Assembly: GCF_013340935.1 (NCBI RefSeq)
Contig: NZ_WHOS01000006.1
Span: 124,001 to 188,000, forward strand
DNA length: 64,000 bases
Origin: Azospirillum melinis
GTDB taxonomy: Bacteria > Pseudomonadota > Alphaproteobacteria > Azospirillales > Azospirillaceae
Direction: 5' to 3'
Shown: positions 37,600 through 46,814 of the stretch, piece after piece
Numbering within the stretch: the stretch's first letter is position 1
How the letters are laid out: each line of letters opens with the position of its first letter
Notes under the pieces: generated by a model
Database searches by the model: none
Seen by the model: only the letters and a program-made list of their open reading frames with translations
What the model was told of the DNA's origin: nothing
Program-made: the position numbers and the translations under genes

Positions 37600-37767
37600 T
37601 CACTGGAAAACTGCTTCTCACCCTACCTCTACCGGAACCGCAACGTCATCGAGCATATGTTCGGACGCCTCGAGGACTTCCGGCGCATCGCCACCCGGTA
37701 TGACCGGTCCGCCACCAGCTTCATGGCGGCCGTCCACATCGCCGCAACCGCCGCCTACTGGTTATGA
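37600..37767 (+). pseudogene. 3' end of a second, different IS5-family (IS427-type) transposase
   Basis: A third frame reads C-F-S-P-Y-L-Y-R-N-R-N-V-I-E-H-M-F-G, then F-R-R-I-A-T-R-Y-D-R and ends A-A-Y-W-L stop, followed by GAGTCCGGACC. This is the C-terminal part of an IS427-type DDE transposase, not the rest of the element just upstream, so two separate IS relics were joined here. Its end overlaps the 3' end of the minus-strand fusion gene. Confidence 0.6.
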
Positions 37768-39521
37768 GTCCGGACCCTAACACTTTGGCCTTCATCGCAA
37801 GCTCGACGCCATGCGGCTCGATACCGTGACAGCGCCGACACTGCCCGATCGTCGAAGGCCGCCGCAAAGCTCCAGTAGCCGATTTGAAAGCCGATGTAGC
37901 TGTCGATGCAGAAATCGACCAATTGAAGGTCGAGCGGCATTCGGTTTCCCACTGCGTGGCACAGTTGCGTGGCCTCCGCCGCCGACAGACCGAACTCCAC
38001 GATGCCGCCTGCCACGTCCCACGCCACATCCTGGCAGCCGATACGGTCATGTGCATAGGCATGGTCGAGCGCATCCGCCTTCAGCAAACGGCCATCGGAG
38101 CAGCGCAGCCATTCCCACAGATGGAGACGGTTGTCGGTAACGATACGCCGTATCCGGGAGCCAAGTCTCCCCAGGATATCCGGAGTCCATCGCGCCAACC
38201 GCAAGGTGGCGGGCTCCCCCAGGGCTTCCGTGAGGTTGACGCGAGCCATTGCCAGCAGAGCGGGCAAGTCCGCACCGACGGCCCCGTCCACCGGAAAGGA
38301 CCGTGCCCGAAGCAGCAGATAGTCGGCCAGATGGGTAATCAATTCGGGTGTCGCGATGCAAAGAGGACGGGCGTCGTCCAGCCAGCGCTCGGCAAGAAAG
38401 CCGTGGCGCAGCGCCACCGGCTCTGCGACGAATCCGGCCCGGTGAAGCGTCCGTGCCCGCTCCAGCTTGGCCTCGCCCGCACGCCCGAGACCAGCGAATT
38501 TCAGCAGCCAAGTCCCCGACTCTGTCCGAAGCAGATATTTGCAACGTTCCTGCTGTGCATGGACCGGTGGCCAAGCCGCCGGATTGCCATACAGCAGGCT
38601 GCGCCAGTCGCCGCCCGACAGGGACTGTAACGGTGCCACCGGCGGTCCGACCCGATCCTCGAACCAACGTTCCAGAGGCGGAACCCGGCCGTCCGCCGAC
38701 CGGAACAGCGTGTCGAATGGGACAACCGAGCGATTGACCTCGGACCAGCGTCGACGGTGGGCGGGCGAGGCTTCCGGCCCAAGGTCGCCGTCATGGCTTG
38801 GCAGGAAAGCAATGCGGCCGCGCGGAACACCCCGCTCCTCCAGCCAGTCGGCGACCGCTCCGAAGGAACTGCCCGACAGGCCAGGCCCCTCGTCGACGAC
38901 CACCGAACAGGCCGCCGGATCCGCTGTCAAGGCCGCCCCGAGGCGGGCCGATACGCACAACGCACGGCGGAACGGATGACCGACCGGCCGAAGCGTGACC
39001 GGCTGACCGGCGCCCAGACCGACCGCCGCCATCGCTGCCAGCCCGATGCCGATGCTGCGCAGCCCAATGACGGTCACAGGCCTCGGCAGGCTCGCCGACA
39101 GGCGACGCGCCGACTCCAGATACGCCTCCGGATAGACGGCATAGAAGGCGTGGCCTTCCGCCTGCCGCATCCGGACGGCTGCAGGAAGCGGTTGGGCCGC
39201 CAGCGCGAGCAGCGCCTCCGCCTGGACGGGAACGAGGTGCCGGAACCCGCTGTCCCAGGACGATGCGATGGACCGGGCGAATGCCATCAGCAGCCCCATT
39301 GCCGCTCGATTGGCCGGCGTGTCGTCGTCCTCGCCCGCCGCCTCGAACGCGGCGTCCGCCAACCCTTGCGCCAGTTCCGAAGCCTCGATGAACAGCGACA
39401 CCAACGCGCCGTGGCGATCAATGCCGGCGGGCATGGCATGCACGGCCGCCAAGGCGTCGACCATCCGCGCCAGGACAGCGCGCGCATCCGCGCTGCGGTC
39501 GTGATCTCCGTAGACCAGCAT
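37755..39521 (-). CDS. Phosphoribosyltransferase-like / phosphotransferase (kinase-like) fusion protein
   Basis: A 588-residue protein starting at ATG 39521; the frame is open to 39956 but is not protein-like there. Around residues 200-225, V-V-V-D-E-G-P-G-L-S-G-S-S-F-G resembles a PRPP-binding loop of phosphoribosyltransferases. The second half, with K-Y-L-L-R-T-E-S-G-T-W-L-L-K-F-A-G and later D-A-L-D-H-A-Y-A-H-D-R, resembles aminoglycoside/choline-kinase-type phosphotransferases. I do not recognise a named family. It is the last gene of the minus-strand inositol/oligosaccharide set. Its last three codons overlap an IS relic, so the natural C-terminus may differ. Confidence 0.65.
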   Translation of the reverse strand: MLVYGDHDRSADARAVLARMVDALAAVHAMPAGIDRHGALVSLFIEASELAQGLADAAFEAAGEDDDTPANRAAMGLLMAFARSIASSWDSGFRHLVPVQAEALLALAAQPLPAAVRMRQAEGHAFYAVYPEAYLESARRLSASLPRPVTVIGLRSIGIGLAAMAAVGLGAGQPVTLRPVGHPFRRALCVSARLGAALTADPAACSVVVDEGPGLSGSSFGAVADWLEERGVPRGRIAFLPSHDGDLGPEASPAHRRRWSEVNRSVVPFDTLFRSADGRVPPLERWFEDRVGPPVAPLQSLSGGDWRSLLYGNPAAWPPVHAQQERCKYLLRTESGTWLLKFAGLGRAGEAKLERARTLHRAGFVAEPVALRHGFLAERWLDDARPLCIATPELITHLADYLLLRARSFPVDGAVGADLPALLAMARVNLTEALGEPATLRLARWTPDILGRLGSRIRRIVTDNRLHLWEWLRCSDGRLLKADALDHAYAHDRIGCQDVAWDVAGGIVEFGLSAAEATQLCHAVGNRMPLDLQLVDFCIDSYIGFQIGYWSFAAAFDDRAVSALSRYRAAWRRACDEGQSVRVRTHNQ

Positions 39522-39525
39522 GGCT

Positions 39526-39633
39526 CTAATCGCTCCGACCGGCGAGATAGCGGTAGGCCGCCGCCTTGAAGACGTCGAAATGCGGAACGGTCCAGCCTTC
39601 CCGCTCGAGGCCGGACAGCGCGCTACCCCGCGA
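39526..39633 (-). other. Orphan 35-codon gene tail between glycosidase and fusion gene
   Basis: The frame between a TGA at 39634-39636 and a TAG at 39526-39528 reads a protein-like tail: L-S-G-L-E-R-E-G-W-T-V-P-H-F-D-V-F-K-A, then Y-R-Y-L. It ends 4 bp before the next gene, as a true operon member would, yet has no start. It overlaps the end of the glycosidase in another frame, suggesting a deletion or frameshift removed an upstream gene body. Confidence 0.35.
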
Positions 39634-40552
39634 TCAACAGGGGAGCCGGAGCCGCCGCTTGGCTGGTCCCGGCGTAGCGGCGGATCATCGCGCCGCAGAA
39701 CTCCGCAAACTCTTCGGCGACCTGCGGCGGGCTGGTGTGGTGCGGTTCGATCCCGCGATGCTCTGGCGTGAAGCAGAAAGTGACGGTAACGTCGAAATCG
39801 GCCAGTGCCTCCATCTGCCGGTCGAACCAGCTGAGCGCGTTCGGGCGGAAGCTGTCGGCCCAGGACAGGCCGGTGCGCAGGTGCCGCACGCCCAGCCGCT
39901 TCATCCAGGCCACCGCCTCGTCCAGCCGGTGGTCCTCGAAGTGGAACCATTGGCACAGCCCCATCCGAGCCGCGTGGGGCGCATAGGCGTCGAGCGCCGG
40001 CTTGGGCGTCCCGTCCGCCCGCAGAAGCCCCATATGGAAGTGCCGGTAGTAGGAGGAGCCTTCCGCCTCCTTGTGGCGCGTCGTCGCCTCCCAGGTGCTG
40101 GGCAGGTCGTAGAGGCTGTACCAGTGGATGCGCGGGACGTGGCCGATCAGAAGCTCGGCGGTGCGGGTGAGCCCCCAGGCCTGCACCTCCTCAGCGCCGA
40201 AGGAGGAGACGCCAGCCTCGGTCACCCAAACCGGCTTGCCGGTGACGGCGCGGATCTCATCTATCTTCTGCGGCCATTCCTGGATCTGCCAGAGATTCCA
40301 GTCCAGAGGGAAGCCGTGGACCGCCACCACGTCCACCTGCTCCAGCGCGCCGCGCTCGTCCAGTCGGCGGATGAAGGATGGGTCGATGGGCGAGATGCCG
40401 CCCAGCACGCGGGGAAGCGCGGCATTCTCCGCGCGGATCGCCTGCCCGGCGAGGATGGTCATGCGGGCGAACAGATCCCATTCGGGATCAAGTTTCGGGT
40501 CCCAATGTGACTTGTTGTTGGGCTCGTTCCAAATTTTGGCAGCTTCGATCAT
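39623..40552 (-). CDS. Clan GH-A glycoside hydrolase (beta-xylosidase/GH39-like)
   Basis: A 309-residue TIM-barrel hydrolase starting at ATG 40552, which overlaps the methyltransferase stop (ATGA). Catalytic acid Glu in I-W-N-E-P-N-N near residue 11 and nucleophile Glu in V-W-V-T-E-A-G-V-S near residue 110 fit clan A. The start is unusually close to the catalytic N-E-P, so the first strands of a normal barrel are short or missing, while the C-terminal part repeats a strand/helix pattern. No signal peptide, so it acts on an intracellular oligosaccharide or is a catalytic partner in its synthesis. Confidence 0.75.
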   Translation of the reverse strand: MIEAAKIWNEPNNKSHWDPKLDPEWDLFARMTILAGQAIRAENAALPRVLGGISPIDPSFIRRLDERGALEQVDVVAVHGFPLDWNLWQIQEWPQKIDEIRAVTGKPVWVTEAGVSSFGAEEVQAWGLTRTAELLIGHVPRIHWYSLYDLPSTWEATTRHKEAEGSSYYRHFHMGLLRADGTPKPALDAYAPHAARMGLCQWFHFEDHRLDEAVAWMKRLGVRHLRTGLSWADSFRPNALSWFDRQMEALADFDVTVTFCFTPEHRGIEPHHTSPPQVAEEFAEFCGAMIRRYAGTSQAAAPAPLLIAG

Positions 40553-41334
40553 TCCCGGCTTCCCTCGCTGACATGGCCGTGCGGCGGAGAGGCGGGATAG
40601 ACGGCCCCCGCTTCCGTCGGCCGTTCGACACGGCGGCAAACATAGACCTCGCGCTCCGGATGTTCGAGAATCCGGAAACCGGCGCTGCGCAGCATCGCCT
40701 CGGCGCAGGCGGCATTCGGCGCCCACCAGTTGGTCCAATCCCTGGCATATTGATGCTCGATGAAATGCAGCTTCGGATAGCCGGGGGCGTCGAAATGCTC
40801 CTGCTCGAAGAAGTCATAATCGGCGTTCACCGGCTCGACCTCCTGGGATCCGCGCTGCATGGACTGGAAGATCATCAGGTCCCCGGCGGCATGCTCGTGG
40901 ATCAGGTCGAGCGCCAGCAGCGGATGGCGCAGATGGTAGAGTACCCCCATGAACAGGACGATATCGAACCGTTCGCCAAGCAGTGCCAAATCATAGACCG
41001 ACAGCTTGCGGAACTCGATGTCCTGCCCGGTCACCTCGGCGGCGAAGCGGGCCTGCGCCAGATAACGGTCATCGAAATCGATTCCAACCACCCGATCGGC
41101 GCCCCGCCGCTTCATCTCAATAGAATAGAAGCCGCCGTTGCAGCCGATGTCGAGGACGGTCCGGCCGCTCAGATCCTCCGGCACCGCATGGGCGAACAGC
41201 CGCCATTTCACGTTCGGGTAATCGTGCAGAAAATGATCGGGCGCGGTTTTCACGCCGTTCAGGTCGATGTTGTGAAACCATTCCCCAAGGGCCGCGGCGC
41301 GCGCGCGGATCTGATCGGCGGTCAGGCGGGTCAT
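40549..41334 (-). CDS. SAM-dependent methyltransferase of the oligosaccharide cassette
   Basis: A 261-residue class I methyltransferase from ATG 41334. SAM-binding motif I is V-L-D-I-G-C-N-G-G-F-Y-S-I-E, and motif II is near V-V-G-I-D-F-D. The N-terminal W-F-H-N-I-D-L-N-G and later F-I-E-H-Q-Y-A-R-D-W-T-N-W-W recall the methyltransferases found with B12-radical SAM oligosaccharide clusters (from memory, unchecked). Overlaps both neighbours by 4 bp. Probably O-methylates a sugar or cyclitol. Confidence 0.82.
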   Translation of the reverse strand: MTRLTADQIRARAAALGEWFHNIDLNGVKTAPDHFLHDYPNVKWRLFAHAVPEDLSGRTVLDIGCNGGFYSIEMKRRGADRVVGIDFDDRYLAQARFAAEVTGQDIEFRKLSVYDLALLGERFDIVLFMGVLYHLRHPLLALDLIHEHAAGDLMIFQSMQRGSQEVEPVNADYDFFEQEHFDAPGYPKLHFIEHQYARDWTNWWAPNAACAEAMLRSAGFRILEHPEREVYVCRRVERPTEAGAVYPASPPHGHVSEGSRE

Positions 41335-41927
41335 GCGGCAACCTCGTTGATGCTCTGGACCTTCAGCCCCCAATCGCCGGCGATCAGCACGCTACGGGAA
41401 GCAGGACTGATCTCGAAGCGGGAATGGAAGTCCAGCGGAAGGCCCAGCGCATGAGTCAGCGCCGCCTTGATGACGTCGCCGTGACTGACCAGCGCCACGC
41501 TCCGTCCCGGATACCGTCGGCGCAGGGCTTCGATACAGCGGGCGATCCGGACCTGAGCCTCCACCATCGTTTCACCGCCGGGAGGCCGAGCATGGCCGCG
41601 GGCGCGATTCCAGAGGTCCCAGCCGGGATCGCCGGCCAGGGCGTCGAAGCGCATCCCAGACCAGGCGCCGAGATCAAGTTCGTTCAACTCCTCCATCACC
41701 GCCACGGCCAAGCCCTGTGTCTGGGCAATCGGAAGGGCGGTTTCGACGGCGCGTTCCAGCGGGCTGGTCAGGACCGCGGCGAGGCTGTGGACCGCCAGCG
41801 ACCGGGCCAGCCGGGCGGCCTCGCGCCGGCCGGTCTCGCCCAGCGTCACGCCGGCCATCCGGCCGCACAGCACCGTCCCCAATCGATCGTGCGAGGCGTG
41901 ACGGATCAGAATCAGGATGGTCTCCAT
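41331..41927 (-). CDS. Histidine phosphatase (phosphoglycerate-mutase-like)
   Basis: A 198-residue protein starting at ATG 41927. The phosphohistidine motif L-I-R-H-A-S-H lies at residues 7-13 (usually R-H-G/A), with a second Arg in S-P-L-E-R-A-V-E-T and the second His in V-S-H-G-D-V. Directly downstream of inositol-3-phosphate synthase, so an attractive role is dephosphorylating a sugar or inositol phosphate. Family members have many small phosphoester substrates. Confidence 0.82.
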   Translation of the reverse strand: METILILIRHASHDRLGTVLCGRMAGVTLGETGRREAARLARSLAVHSLAAVLTSPLERAVETALPIAQTQGLAVAVMEELNELDLGAWSGMRFDALAGDPGWDLWNRARGHARPPGGETMVEAQVRIARCIEALRRRYPGRSVALVSHGDVIKAALTHALGLPLDFHSRFEISPASRSVLIAGDWGLKVQSINEVAA

Positions 41928-41935
41928 GCGGTCGG

Positions 41936-43039
41936 TCACGCCGCGTCGCGCGGCATGGGCCATGTCTCGCCCGAGATGAAGCGGAGCGTGCGTTCGCGGG
42001 CCTCGTGGTCGGTGAACTGCTCGGGCGGCGATTTCATGAAGTAGCTCGACGGTCCGATCAGCGGCCCGCCGATCTTCCGGTCGAGCGCCAGCTTTGCGCA
42101 ACGGACCGCGTCGATGACGATTCCGGCGGAGTTCGGACTGTCCCACACCTCCAGCTTCAGCTCCACGTTGAGCGGCACGCCGCCGAAGCTGGTGCCCTCC
42201 AGCCGGATGTGCGCCCATTTCCGGTCGGTCAGCCAGGGAATATGGTCGCTGGGGCCGACATGGACGTCGTCCGCATCAAGCGGCACATTGAACTGGCTGG
42301 TCACCGCGCGCGTCTTCGACAGCTTCTTCGATTCCAGCCGTTCGCGCTCCAGCATGTTCTTGAAATCGGTGTTGCCGCCGAAATTCAGCTGGTAGGTGTG
42401 GTCGAGACGGACGCCGCGCTCGCGGAACAGGTTCGCCAGCATGCGGTGGACAATGGTGGCTCCCACCTGGCTCTTGATGTCGTCGCCGATGATCGGCAGC
42501 CCGCGTTGTTCGAACCGCCTCGCCCAGCCGGGGTCGGAGGCGATGAAGACTGGAATGCAGTTGACGAAGGCACAGCCGGCTTCCAGCGCCTGTTCGGCGT
42601 AGAACTCGGTCGCTCGTTGCGAACCAACAGGCAGGTAAGAGACCAGGACGTCGGTGTTGGAACGGCGCAGCGATTCGGCGACGTCGACCGGCGGCTCCGC
42701 CGACTCCTCGATGTCGCCGGCCAGATATCGGCCGATGCCGTCCATGGTGGGGCCCCGCTCGACCCGCAAGCCCGAGCAGGACGGGGTGGCGAAGCGGATC
42801 GTATTGTTCGGAGCCGCGAAGATGGCGTCCGAAACGTCCCGCCCGACCTTGGCGGCGTTGACGTCGAAGGCGGCCGAAATCTCGATGTCGCCGACGCGAT
42901 AGCCGCCGAGATCGACAGTCATCAGCCCAGGTGGCGGTTCATTGGCCTGAGCATCGGCGTAATAGGATAGTCCCTGCACGAAAGATGATGCGCAATTGCC
43001 CAGGCCGACGATTGCTACCCGAAGTGTTCTTCCCGTCAC
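41936..43039 (-). CDS. ino1: Inositol-3-phosphate synthase
   Basis: A 367-residue NAD-dependent enzyme that isomerises glucose 6-phosphate to myo-inositol 3-phosphate. The Rossmann start [41 protein letters not shown] and [15 protein letters not shown] are all family hallmarks; it is the short bacterial/archaeal form. It heads the minus-strand operon and is divergent from the epimerase operon. It supplies the cyclitol building block of the presumed product. Confidence 0.92.
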   Translation of the reverse strand: MTGRTLRVAIVGLGNCASSFVQGLSYYADAQANEPPPGLMTVDLGGYRVGDIEISAAFDVNAAKVGRDVSDAIFAAPNNTIRFATPSCSGLRVERGPTMDGIGRYLAGDIEESAEPPVDVAESLRRSNTDVLVSYLPVGSQRATEFYAEQALEAGCAFVNCIPVFIASDPGWARRFEQRGLPIIGDDIKSQVGATIVHRMLANLFRERGVRLDHTYQLNFGGNTDFKNMLERERLESKKLSKTRAVTSQFNVPLDADDVHVGPSDHIPWLTDRKWAHIRLEGTSFGGVPLNVELKLEVWDSPNSAGIVIDAVRCAKLALDRKIGGPLIGPSSYFMKSPPEQFTDHEARERTLRFISGETWPMPRDAA

Positions 43040-43342
43040 CCGGCTCTCCCTTACATGAGGATTGTCGTTGCTGCGCAGTACGGATCTTTGTAGCTGTTAA
43101 AAAGATGCGCCGGAAGACCGTCCGTAGGGGGCATGTCTTTTGGGGGGGTGCAGGAACTTTGACGATGATGTTAATCGTAGAGTTCGACATCGTTGCCCCG
43201 CAGAAGCGTTGCATCCTGAAATTCAGGCGAAATCGGCGAGCGCACCGGCGGCGTAGCGTTTTCTGCATCGTGGCTTTTTCGCCGGCTGGACATCCATTGC
43301 TCAGCCATCCAAGACACAATCGGCAACTTTCGGGAGAGCCTC
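43040..43342. promoter_or_regulatory. Divergent promoter region of the oligosaccharide cassette
   Basis: A 303-bp gene-free stretch between ino1 (minus) and the first epimerase (plus). It is AT-richer than its surroundings, with a run of seven Gs at 43143-43149. A GGAAC at 43153 followed 18 nt later by CGTA only weakly recalls an EcfG stress promoter. No clear palindrome or sigma-70 pair stands out. Confidence 0.4.
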
Positions 43343-44455
43343 GTGGGAGAAACCGTTCTCGTCACTGGTGGAGCAGGCTTCATCGGTCGTCATGTCGCCA
43401 AGATGCTGCTCGCCCGCGGCGATCACGTCAGGGTCCTCGACAGTCTGATCGCACAGGTCCACCCCACGCAGACCCGTCCCGACGAACTTGATTCGGACGT
43501 CGAACTGCTGGTCGGCGATGTGCGCGACGAAATCGCCGTCAGTCGGGCACTGGAGGGGGTAGACGCGGTAATCCACCTCGCTGCCGAGGTCGGCGTCGGC
43601 CAGAGCATGTACGCGGTGGACCGCTACACCTCGGTGAACGATCATGGCACGGCAGTGCTGCTCCAACGCCTGATCGATCGTCCGGTCCGCCGCGTCGTCG
43701 TCGCCTCGTCGATGAGCATCTACGGTGAGGGGCTGTATCGCACCGCCGACGGCACGTTGATGGAGGATGTGGTGCGCGGCGCCCGCAACGCCGACGGCTC
43801 CTGGGATCCACTCGATTCCGAGGGCCGTCCGCTGGTCCCGGTGCGCACCCCGGAGACCAAGCGACCGGCGCTGAAGTCGGTCTACGCCATTGGCAAATAC
43901 GTACAGGAGCGGCTGACCCTGACGCTAACCGCTCAGTACGGAATGGAGGGTGCCGCCCTCCGGCTGTGGAACGCCTACGGGCCGGGACAGGCGCTGTCGA
44001 ATCCCTACACTGGCGTGCTGGCGATCTTCGCCTCGCGACTTGCCAACAACCAGCGGCCGATGATCTTCGAAGACGGCCGGCAGCGCCGTGACTTCGTGCA
44101 TGTCCGCGACGTGGCGCGCGCCTTCCTGCTGGCGTTGGACAACTGCGCCGCCGACGGCGAGGTCTTCAACATCGGCTCCGGCGAGGATCGCACAGTGGAA
44201 GAGGTGGCACAGCTCCAGGCCGCCTCGATGGGACGTCCCGACCTGACCCCGGAGATCACCGGCAAGGCGCGGGCGGGCGACATCCGCCACAACATCCCCG
44301 ACCTGACGAAAGCGCGCACGCTGCTTGGCTACGAAGGGCAGGAGGATTTCTCCGAGGGGCTGGCGGAACTCGCCGAGTGGGTTGCCCGGCAGGAGGCCGA
44401 GGACCGTGTCGCCGAGGCCCGGCGCGAACTCGAAGCGCGGGGGCTGGTGGCATGA
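43343..44455 (+). CDS. NAD-dependent sugar nucleotide epimerase/dehydratase 1
   Basis: A 370-residue extended SDR starting at GTG 43343. G-G-A-G-F-I-G at residues 9-15 binds NAD, and the catalytic pair is Y-A-I-G-K in S-V-Y-A-I-G-K-Y. An S-S-M-S-I-Y-G-E-G segment carries the catalytic Ser. It acts on a nucleotide-activated hexose (4-epimerase or 4,6-dehydratase type). First gene of the plus-strand operon; its stop overlaps the next start (ATGA). Confidence 0.85.
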   Translation: MGETVLVTGGAGFIGRHVAKMLLARGDHVRVLDSLIAQVHPTQTRPDELDSDVELLVGDVRDEIAVSRALEGVDAVIHLAAEVGVGQSMYAVDRYTSVNDHGTAVLLQRLIDRPVRRVVVASSMSIYGEGLYRTADGTLMEDVVRGARNADGSWDPLDSEGRPLVPVRTPETKRPALKSVYAIGKYVQERLTLTLTAQYGMEGAALRLWNAYGPGQALSNPYTGVLAIFASRLANNQRPMIFEDGRQRRDFVHVRDVARAFLLALDNCAADGEVFNIGSGEDRTVEEVAQLQAASMGRPDLTPEITGKARAGDIRHNIPDLTKARTLLGYEGQEDFSEGLAELAEWVARQEAEDRVAEARRELEARGLVA

Positions 44456-45522
44456 GCGGTCGGTCCAATCCGGTCCTCATCACTGGCGGCGCCGGCTTCA
44501 TCGGATCCAACCTGGCCGACCGGCTGGCGTCCGAGGGTCATGACGTCCTGGTGTTCGACGCGCTGCTGCGGCCGGGCGTGGAGCGCAACCTAGCTTGGCT
44601 GAAGGCGCGCCATCCCTCGCGGATCAGTGCCGCCGTCGCCGACTTGCGCGACGAGGCGGCGCTAAGCGAAGCGGCGAAAGACGCCAAGGCGGTCTTCCAT
44701 CTGGCCGCCCAGGTCGCGGTGACGACCAGCATGGCCGATCCCGTCGAGGATTTCGAGGTCAACATCCGGGGAACTCTGGCCATCCTTGAGGCCCTGCGCC
44801 ACCGGGGCGCGCGCACGCCGCTGGTCTTCGCCAGCACTAACAAGGTTTACGGCAATCTGGCCGACGTGCCGCTGGAACTGCTGGACGACGCCTATACCCC
44901 GGCCGACCCCATCCTGCGCACGCATGGCGTAGGGGAGGAGCGACCGCTCGATTTCCACACGCCGTACGGCTGCTCGAAGGGTGCCGCCGACCAGTATGTG
45001 CTGGACTACGCCCGCAGCTTCGACCTGCCGACCGCCGTCTTGCGGATGAGCTGTATCTATGGCCCTCGGCAGATGGGCACCGAGGACCAGGGCTGGGTGG
45101 CGCATTTCCTCATCCGAGCCTTGAAGGGCGAGCCGATCACCATCTACGGCGACGGGCGGCAGGTGCGCGACGTCCTCTATGTTGCCGACGCGGTGGAGGC
45201 CTATGCCGCGGCCTGGAACCGGATCGAGCAGGTGAAGGGCCGGGCTTTCAACCTGGGCGGCGGGGTTGCGAACACGGTTAGCCTGCGCCAGCTTGTCGAA
45301 CACATCGAGCATCTGCTGGACCGCCGGATCGAAGTGTCCCACGGCGACTGGCGGGCGGGAGACCAGCGCTACTACGTCTCCGACACGCGCGCCGTCCGCC
45401 GCGCGCTCGGCCTGTCCGAGCCGGTCGACTGGCGCCGCGGCGTGGCGGCGTTGGCCGACTGGCTGCGGGAGCAGGCCACCGCCGGCCTGCACGAGACGTC
45501 GGCATCGGTGGAGGCGGCCTGA
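44452..45522 (+). CDS. NAD-dependent sugar nucleotide epimerase 2 (CDP-paratose-2-epimerase-like)
   Basis: A 356-residue extended SDR from ATG 44452. G-G-A-G-F-I-G near residue 12, V-F-A-S-T-N-K-V-Y-G with the catalytic Ser/Thr, and Y-G-C-S-K-G-A-A-D-Q as the Y-x3-K. The T-N-K-V-Y-G and R-M-S-C-I-Y-G-P-R-Q-M-G blocks are those of tyvelose/paratose-type 2-epimerases. Works with epimerase 1 to supply an unusual sugar donor. Its stop overlaps the radical SAM start by 1 bp. Confidence 0.85.
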   Translation: MSGRSNPVLITGGAGFIGSNLADRLASEGHDVLVFDALLRPGVERNLAWLKARHPSRISAAVADLRDEAALSEAAKDAKAVFHLAAQVAVTTSMADPVEDFEVNIRGTLAILEALRHRGARTPLVFASTNKVYGNLADVPLELLDDAYTPADPILRTHGVGEERPLDFHTPYGCSKGAADQYVLDYARSFDLPTAVLRMSCIYGPRQMGTEDQGWVAHFLIRALKGEPITIYGDGRQVRDVLYVADAVEAYAAAWNRIEQVKGRAFNLGGGVANTVSLRQLVEHIEHLLDRRIEVSHGDWRAGDQRYYVSDTRAVRRALGLSEPVDWRRGVAALADWLREQATAGLHETSASVEAA

Positions 45523-46814
45523 TGCGTGTGGCGCTCGTCAACCCCGCCTGGGACTTTGGGCACAGCATCTACTTCGGCTGCCGGGAAGCGCATCTCCCTC
45601 TTGAGCTCGGCTACAGCAAGGCGTTGCTGGAGCGGGCCGGACACGAGGTGATGATGCTCGATGGCCAGTTGATGGGGCTGTCAAACGCTGAGCTTGCCGA
45701 ACGGACGGCCGGCTTCGCGCCCGGTATGACGGTGGTGACGACCGCACCCACCTATCTGTTCTGGCGCTGCGCCCAGCCGGAGCTGCGGATCCCGCGAGCC
45801 TTCGTGCTAGCGCTGGGGAAGCGGGGCGGCCTGACCGTCGCGGTCGGGCCGCATGGTTCGACCACGCCCCGCGCGACGCTGGTCAAATTGGACGTGGACG
45901 TGGCGGTCCGCGGCGAATGCGAGGAGGTGGTGGCGCGACTCGCCGACTCCCCCGCGCCGGATTCGGTCCCAGGTCTGGCCTTCCGCCGCGACGGGGCCGT
46001 CGTCCTCACCGGCGGGCCGCAGGCCGGGCGCTTCACCGACCTGCCTGCGCTATCCTGGCCCGCCGAATGGCTGGCACGGCACCACCACCATCACCACCGC
46101 TACGGCACCGAGCCGGCTGGGCCGGGCGCGGAGCTGGAAGCGTCGCGCGGCTGTCCCTATAGCTGTTCCTTCTGCGCCAAGATCGATTTCCGCGACAAGT
46201 ATCGCCGGCGCGACACTGCGATCCTGCTGGAGGAGATCGACGGGCTGATCACCGCCGGGGTGCGCTACCTCTATTTTATCGATGAGATCTTCCTGCCGCG
46301 GCGCGATTTGCTCGAAGCGCTGGTGGATCGGCCGGTCGAGTTCGGCGTGCAAACGCGCATCGACCTGTGGAAGCCCGACATGCTGGATCTGCTGGGAGCG
46401 GCCGGCTGCGTGTCGATTGAAGCCGGCGTCGAGAGTCTTACCGAGGAAGGCCGGGCGGAGCTGGACAAGAAATGTCGCATGAGCACCGACGAGTTGGCCG
46501 ACCAGCTGATCCACGCCCGCCGCAGCGTCCCCTTCGTCCAGGCCAACCTGATCGCCATGGCTGGAGACGACTCCGGCCTCGTCGCGCGTTGGCGCGAGAG
46601 GTTGCGGACGGCCGGCGTTTGGGCAAACGATCCGGTGCCGCTCTACCCCTACCCCGCCTCGCCGGACTACCGCCGGCTGTGGGGCGAACCGGACGACCGG
46701 GCGTGGGAGCGGGCGCACGAGCATTATCTCGGCCAGTTCGACCGGCTGAGCGACATCCAGGAGGACGAACCGCTGCCCCTGGAGGAGTTGGAGACCGCCT
46801 GCGCATGCCGATGA
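45522..46814 (+). CDS. B12-binding-domain radical SAM enzyme
   Basis: A 430-residue protein. Residues 1-165 form the cobalamin-binding Rossmann-like domain; no D-x-H-x-x-G motif is seen, so cobalamin would bind without a His ligand. The cluster-binding cysteines are Cys211, Cys215 and Cys218 in R-G-C-P-Y-S-C-S-F-C-A-K. Six consecutive His (residues 197-202) lie just ahead. Such enzymes methylate or rearrange unactivated carbons; here a sugar or cyclitol carbon is likely. Similar enzymes occur in oligosaccharide cassettes with ino1 and methyltransferases (from memory, unchecked). Its end overlaps the GT4 gene by about 10 bp. Confidence 0.85.
   Translation: MRVALVNPAWDFGHSIYFGCREAHLPLELGYSKALLERAGHEVMMLDGQLMGLSNAELAERTAGFAPGMTVVTTAPTYLFWRCAQPELRIPRAFVLALGKRGGLTVAVGPHGSTTPRATLVKLDVDVAVRGECEEVVARLADSPAPDSVPGLAFRRDGAVVLTGGPQAGRFTDLPALSWPAEWLARHHHHHHRYGTEPAGPGAELEASRGCPYSCSFCAKIDFRDKYRRRDTAILLEEIDGLITAGVRYLYFIDEIFLPRRDLLEALVDRPVEFGVQTRIDLWKPDMLDLLGAAGCVSIEAGVESLTEEGRAELDKKCRMSTDELADQLIHARRSVPFVQANLIAMAGDDSGLVARWRERLRTAGVWANDPVPLYPYPASPDYRRLWGEPDDRAWERAHEHYLGQFDRLSDIQEDEPLPLEELETACACR

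Noticed and set aside
43153..43179. EcfG-type general stress promoter before the epimerase operon
   Set aside because: GGAAC is present but the second box is CGTA at 18 nt instead of CGTT at 16-17; too weak to call.
46079..46105. Histidine run as a cloning tag artefact
   Set aside because: It lies inside a continuous native gene, uses mixed CAC/CAT codons and sits in the middle of the protein.
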